A stretch of 23,486 nt of DNA, taken from positions 1 to 23,486 of the IMG/VR virus record IMGVR_UViG_3300027708_000302; one strand, written 5' to 3'. Positions 20,001 to 23,486 of the stretch are shown in pieces. This DNA comes from a virus. Numbering within the stretch: position 1 is the stretch's first letter; every line of letters starts with the position of its first letter. Made by a program: the position numbers and the translations under genes. The notes under the pieces are model-generated. The model saw only the letters and a program-made list of their open reading frames with translations, was not told where the DNA came from and did no database searches.

Positions 20001-22710
20001 AGGTGTTGACACTAATAAAGCTAAAATAGACTACCTTGAGCGAGGTCTTCAGCAATTTGCAAGAAGTACGGGTCAAGATTTTGAGCCTTTTGAAAAGTAT
20101 TACTTAGAAGACAGACTTGAGAATGAAACACGCCCTAAAGAAATAAAGAAAATAAAGCAAAGACTTAAAGACCTTGAAGACAATCAGCAAAACGAAGAAC
20201 CGCCAAGCACTGAAATGGCGATTAAGAACCCAGGTGGAAATTGGTCAGACCGACAACTAGATAGTCAATTAAAGCCGTTTAAACAAGGTCTTACATTAGC
20301 GCCTGATTCCGATAGATACACACTTCGACCTAATTGGGTAGAAATTGCAGATCAAATAGGCTATCCTGAAAACATGAAGAAACAGATGCTAGCTGCTCAC
20401 ACACTAAATCAATGGATTGACAAGCGTCTTAAGAACTACATTAAGAATGACATGGGAACGCCTAAAGATTCAGTTCGAGATCTTGCTGATCAAGGCATTA
20501 CGCACATGCAAGGATTAGGCGAACACTTTAATCGAATAGACCCTAATATTAATAAAGCGTTTAGCGTACTTAAATACTTAAGAGAAGAACGTGGTCATCT
20601 TCCAGAAGGGCATGCTACTACGGATGCAGGAAAAGAATGGGAGCTTAAAACTGATTGGAGTTTTAGCCCATATAAGATTAAAGATGCACTACATAAGTTA
20701 TTCCCAGATGAGCATCCTTCACAAGAACAATGGAAAGGGTTACAAAAAGCGCTTGAAAAAGACCCTGAAGCAGAGCTAAATAGGTTTATATCACTTAGTG
20801 CTTTTGGATTTGACCACTTAATTGATGAGCTTAGAAATGCAGTTAGCCCAGACTCTGATCTGCCTCAACAGCTTCGTATATCGACTAAAGATCTAGAGCG
20901 TATGACAGTCCCTGATGCAGTCAGACATGTGTCGAAGATTAACAAATATCGTACTGACTTGGCAGAGAAAGCAACAGTAAAGAACGTTGCTGAGTTTAGA
21001 CAGAACTTTCCAGCACTGAAGACGTATGAAGACGGTAAAGCATGGCATGAGCTTAAGTTGCCTGATTATCAGCCAGACGATGCGCTGCCTGAAGGGTTTT
21101 ATGTCATGAAGTTTGATCGATACGATACAGATCTTAGAACAGGCAAAGACATAAAACGTGAAATATATCAAGTGGTTTATGGAAGTGGCATAGACATGGA
21201 TCGATACACTGATGAAATGAGAACGCCTGAAGAAGCAATTGCCGACTACAATCGTTTAAAGCACTATGGCACTCTTGACAAAGCACTTAAAGAAGAAGGT
21301 GAGTTGATGGGTCACTGTGTTGGTGGCTACACACAAGATGTAGTTGATGGTTTATCTAGAATCTTTACACTTCGTGATGCCAAAGGTAAGCCTCATGTCA
21401 CAATAGAGACAAACCCTGCAAAAGGGTTTGAAGAAGATGATTCACTACGCCATAGTCATCATGATGTTGCTCAAATCAAAGGCAAAGGAAATAAAGCAGT
21501 ATCGCCTAAGTATCGTGCAGAAGTGCTTGATTTTCTTAATAGCGCATACCCGCATTCTGCATTAGTAGAGGTAGAAGATCTTGGCTTTATAGATGCTATC
21601 GACACTTCTTACATAAAAAATATGGCAGGTGGAAAAGAGATGGAATCGGATATTAGAGCTGCAGTCCCAGATCTACCTAGATTTATTAGCAGAGACACTT
21701 GGAATCAATTAGTTGACCAGTACTATGTTAAAAAACCGATAAAAGGCCACAAAGACGGTGGTTATATTCAAAGTTTTCAATCAGGCGGTCCAGTAAGTAC
21801 AGACAAGATGAAGTTTAATATAATGATGTCAACAGTAAAACCGCCAGAAGGCTACAAAGATGGTGGCTATATTCAAAGTTTTGACAATGGCGGTTTAGCT
21901 AAGTCCCCTCAGCCTGGCTCATTCCCACCTTTGTTTCCTGAAATAGTTGGAGGAGGCGCTCATCAGTTAAGAGAGAAGCTGTTTAATGCGAATGCAATGA
22001 ACATATCTAACCCTGCTTATACGCTAGGGTTAAATCAGATTAATGCGCCGCAAGAGCCTACTTACCCAGGCAAAGAAAAACATGAAATAGATGCAGCTGC
22101 ATTCTATAATACAGGCACCCCTGGTCAAGTTACAATTAATCCTTCAACATCAAGCGCATCATCATACGAGGTTGCGCCTTATGTACTTGGGCATGAAGCG
22201 CAACATCTGCAAGAACATGAAACAAGCCCTACTCGTTACCCTCCTAACTATCAAAGATTATACAACTATTACTTACAGCGCAATATTGAAAAGAACTTTC
22301 AGCAACAAAGAGAAAACCTTCCTGTAGATGTACAGGGCTTTGGATATGCTATGAGAGATAATGTGCCTTGGGAAGAGCGCTTAGCTGACTTTGCAGGGTA
22401 TGAAGCAGCGCTAACTAAAGGTCAAACTCTCTTAGATACAGAGTTTGGTAAGAAAGTATTTAACACTCCTGCGCTTCAAAGACATTATTTACATGCTGTA
22501 AGGCCTAAAGAAGCAAAAGCATTTCCAGTTGAAGATACGTTGTATGAAAAAGCAAAAGAAAAATATCACAAGTTTAGAAGCAAAGTAGGCGAAGGTAAAA
22601 GCTATGCAGACGCTGCTTATGAAACTGTTCTAAATAAGAAAGACGGTGGTAGTGTAAAATCATTGGATCACGATAGAATGAAATTTGAATTAATGATGAG
22701 GAAACGATAA
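17068..22710 (+). CDS. Giant multidomain polyvalent protein, two HExxH motifs and PcfJ-like segment
   Basis: 1880 aa, much the largest gene here, between terL and portal. Segments seen: about 332-405 looks like a large-polyvalent-protein-associated domain (LPD23-like), SLPDVLKYPALYEAYPWL then the zinc motif HEPIH (393-397) followed by AIQNH. About 645-685, MTRRQILKTPVNAAISQMGK, is a twin-arginine-like hydrophobic module. 1380-1490 is PcfJ-like: GHCVGGY (1415-1421), SRIFTLRDAKGKPHVTIE and QIKGKGNK (1469-1476). 1690-1800 holds a second zinc motif, HEAQH (1709-1713), with E1769/E1770 downstream as possible third ligand. Repeated linkers: EPPS-x-EMA-x-K near 568 and 1044, and KDGGYIQSF at 1562 and 1597, with a diverged copy near 1858. 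Known polyvalent proteins are delivered with DNA and process or disarm host functions; that role is inferred here. Confidence 0.85.
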   Translation: MPYDELGNFYGSNEPTEAELTRDAIRLAQMKQELKQKALQNRETPASYARYEKALYETPDFFYQKPGGRSEMHPPPEPYSTAPTVLGQMIDRSGLTVPAQIATNMAAGYPLALLGAFGAPETAQSIGNFIAPTAKPAKDVLEGLGELAARTGPMPELMFMGKHRTVTPSDVQVLGARGINTARELKAVPHDFNVGRQGFSVLNPLGEPTIGSKLGTFENRVIGEPQRQKLREAASNVPEDVSYNALRQRVNESYEPGMPMYAVPIGPKSALWDEPRKILAEKMEAEGYTPQEIFAKTLTTRGLDPKHWEQFIPSDKASVSYNPAFKNNKFLSLPDVLKYPALYEAYPWLENYRVGFAGMAPDELGEHDNAKKRITFNNSILDNPKQANSIITHEPIHAIQNHENWPLGGHLGQFPKESVLSAALSIHDLMNDQDEPMDLDRAVEFTQLMADKPFSSDEIKDAVKLVQHGQADLVNMPHPWYWYNQLAGEQQAWLPSKLWGLSEEQLRQTYPYSKDVMGSDPSKTILRRGKMPSGEATYVTSGQLHEQQKNKQALTLAQMKAELQAKNEPPSKEMATKPKEPVNLSKRKLFGLDLTPKQDQLPAVVNPTTSAPTSTESTAPTPSSEQLNTITPADYAVEAIKNMPMTRRQILKTPVNAAISQMGKGVVGSAVKGLVENPVKVVGGMLREEAMKHALRQLENVYGDYHHPLMDGPDEQWDPDTLADVNTEVSHEAMSRLNDVPAEHYAEHFSDKQLRDAFDEGARAWGRLWYEDEAVMQEAANDAIREAISELGAGADEYDLVHAAYPHFKKDMLHIVSQGHPNNVSGELSSAFARSLIDRHGATADEYGSNYLENAASQAITDQYNQKYNELIENIINDEEGGGSSVGHIENMVGAALQPLQKNLSQEKFKDINQKYKELKSLSVEDQNKALESNPTAVKLKEDFLSALNEIPLEDKSWFPFQALNYPASLLEQYEQVTGVDTNKAKIDYLERGLQQFARSTGQDFEPFEKYYLEDRLENETRPKEIKKIKQRLKDLEDNQQNEEPPSTEMAIKNPGGNWSDRQLDSQLKPFKQGLTLAPDSDRYTLRPNWVEIADQIGYPENMKKQMLAAHTLNQWIDKRLKNYIKNDMGTPKDSVRDLADQGITHMQGLGEHFNRIDPNINKAFSVLKYLREERGHLPEGHATTDAGKEWELKTDWSFSPYKIKDALHKLFPDEHPSQEQWKGLQKALEKDPEAELNRFISLSAFGFDHLIDELRNAVSPDSDLPQQLRISTKDLERMTVPDAVRHVSKINKYRTDLAEKATVKNVAEFRQNFPALKTYEDGKAWHELKLPDYQPDDALPEGFYVMKFDRYDTDLRTGKDIKREIYQVVYGSGIDMDRYTDEMRTPEEAIADYNRLKHYGTLDKALKEEGELMGHCVGGYTQDVVDGLSRIFTLRDAKGKPHVTIETNPAKGFEEDDSLRHSHHDVAQIKGKGNKAVSPKYRAEVLDFLNSAYPHSALVEVEDLGFIDAIDTSYIKNMAGGKEMESDIRAAVPDLPRFISRDTWNQLVDQYYVKKPIKGHKDGGYIQSFQSGGPVSTDKMKFNIMMSTVKPPEGYKDGGYIQSFDNGGLAKSPQPGSFPPLFPEIVGGGAHQLREKLFNANAMNISNPAYTLGLNQINAPQEPTYPGKEKHEIDAAAFYNTGTPGQVTINPSTSSASSYEVAPYVLGHEAQHLQEHETSPTRYPPNYQRLYNYYLQRNIEKNFQQQRENLPVDVQGFGYAMRDNVPWEERLADFAGYEAALTKGQTLLDTEFGKKVFNTPALQRHYLHAVRPKEAKAFPVEDTLYEKAKEKYHKFRSKVGEGKSYADAAYETVLNKKDGGSVKSLDHDRMKFELMMRKR
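21751..22701 (+). repeat. KDGG-type peptide repeats within the polyvalent gene
   Basis: KDGGYIQSF is encoded at 21751-21777 and 21856-21882. A diverged copy, KDGGSVKSL (from 22639), precedes the C-terminus. The first and third are followed by D-K/R-MKF-x-x-MM, so a unit of about 25 residues recurs around domain junctions. Confidence 0.8.
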
Positions 22711-23486
22711 TGCCTGAAATGCCAATTGAGCAAGAATATGGTAGAAACATTAACCCGATTGAAGACGAGTCTGATGAGTCGCTTATCGAAATTCTTGATG
22801 AGATTAATGCAGAGGACGACCCAGTAGAAGAGCAAGAAGATGGCTCAGCAATCGTCACACTTGATAAGCTCAGTACTCCAGAAGACAACCCTGAGTTTTA
22901 TCAGAACTTAGCAGAAGAGCTTGGGACTTCGGACCTTGATAAACTTGCATTTAAATATTTAGACTTAATTGATAAAGATGAGGAAGCTCGTGAAGAACGA
23001 AATAAACAATATGAAGAAGGTATCAGAAGAACTGGCTTGGGTAATGACGCCCCAGGTGGAGCCCAGTTTATGGGCGCATCCAAAGTTGTCCATCCAGTTA
23101 TGGCAGAAGCATGTGTCGACTTCGCAGCAAGAGCCATTAAAGAACTATTTCCACCCGATGGTCCAGTTAGAACTAAAGTTGTCGGAGAACTAACAGAGGA
23201 TAAACTTAGTAAAGCCGAGCGTAAAAAAGACTTTATGAACTGGCAGTTAACAGAGCAGATTGAGGAGTATCGTGATCAGCAAGAAGTCATGTTAACTCAG
23301 TTACCATTAGGTGGTAGCCAATTTATGAAGCTATGGTTTGACTATCAAAAGAAAAGACCATGCGCCGAGTTTGTTCCGATTGATGATATTTATTTACCGT
23401 TTGCATCTAATAATTTCTATACAGCTAGCAGAGTAACAGAAGTGCAAGACATTACGCATGATGAGTTTGAAGTGCGTGTTGCTAAT
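22710..23486 (+). CDS. Portal protein, 5' part cut by the window edge
   Basis: 259 codons are in the window and the frame is open at the edge. After an acidic, probably disordered N-terminus of about 100 residues, the conserved portal block appears: GNDAPGGAQFMGASKVVHPV (111-130), EACVDFAARAIKELFPPDGP, RKKDFMNWQLTEQIEEYRDQ, LTQLPLGGSQFMKLWF and VPIDDIYLPFASNNFYTASR. These match podovirus-like portal (head-tail connector) proteins, which form the dodecameric ring through which terminase threads DNA. The ATG overlaps the TAA of the polyvalent gene (TAATG), with GAGG upstream, so the two are co-translated. Confidence 0.92.
   Translation, partial: MPEMPIEQEYGRNINPIEDESDESLIEILDEINAEDDPVEEQEDGSAIVTLDKLSTPEDNPEFYQNLAEELGTSDLDKLAFKYLDLIDKDEEAREERNKQYEEGIRRTGLGNDAPGGAQFMGASKVVHPVMAEACVDFAARAIKELFPPDGPVRTKVVGELTEDKLSKAERKKDFMNWQLTEQIEEYRDQQEVMLTQLPLGGSQFMKLWFDYQKKRPCAEFVPIDDIYLPFASNNFYTASRVTEVQDITHDEFEVRVAN

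Noticed and set aside
20591-22327. Out-of-frame plus-strand ORFs and a minus-strand ORF within the polyvalent gene
   Set aside because: The 1880-residue frame is continuous with clear domains; the others lack starts with ribosome binding sites.
22574-23137. Minus-strand ORFs opposite the portal 5' end
   Set aside because: Low-complexity Ser-rich antisense translations of the acidic portal N-terminus, with the portal frame fully supported on the plus strand.

Overview
The window is part of the genome of a tailed double-stranded DNA bacteriophage, most likely podovirus-like and virulent. The evidence is a large terminase subunit, a small terminase-like protein, the start of a portal of the podovirus-like 'GGAQF..ASKVVHPV' type, a family A DNA polymerase with its own proofreading domain, and a TOPRIM/SF3 primase-helicase. 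No integrase, repressor or other lysogeny gene is visible. The DNA is AT-rich. Promoters look sigma70-like and most genes have AGGAG-type ribosome binding sites, so a bacterial host is certain, but its identity cannot be read from this window.

Layout. Positions 1-13659 hold tightly packed leftward (minus-strand) genes for replication and nucleotide metabolism, many joined by 4-base ATGA stop/start overlaps. They fall into transcription blocks, each headed by its own promoter: about 13.7 kb (many small unknown genes), about 11.4 kb (small unknowns ending at a terminator near 10.0 kb), the primase-helicase, a DUF932-type gene ending at a terminator near 6.75 kb, then a block with a phosphoribosyltransferase, a MazG-like pyrophosphohydrolase and a zinc-ribbon peptide. 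The last block holds a conserved unknown gene with an apparent AUU start, dCMP deaminase, a Cys4 protein, DNA polymerase and small proteins. Positions 13660-15575 are a regulatory zone rich in two palindrome families and direct repeats, holding only the terS-like gene and a small gene with its own promoter and terminator. From 15576 rightward lie terL, a 1880-residue polyvalent protein and the start of the portal gene.

How it works together. The leftward genes copy the genome and tune the nucleotide pool (dCMP deaminase, NTP pyrophosphohydrolase, phosphoribosyltransferase). The rightward genes package it. The giant protein carries two separate HExxH zincin-like motifs and a PcfJ-like segment joined by repeated linkers. 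By analogy with known polyvalent proteins it may be packaged, delivered with the DNA and cut into effectors.

Most striking signals: (1) the TTTCA-N5-TGAAA palindrome family upstream of several promoters and massed in a perfect 59-bp tandem duplication; (2) a shared ATGTAGTAC-like motif at the start site of the leftward promoters; (3) the modular 1880-residue protein; (4) an AUU start codon in a gene whose family-typical N-terminus lies upstream of any ATG; (5) paired 27-bp repeats and three abutting palindromes just before terL, a possible packaging-recognition site.
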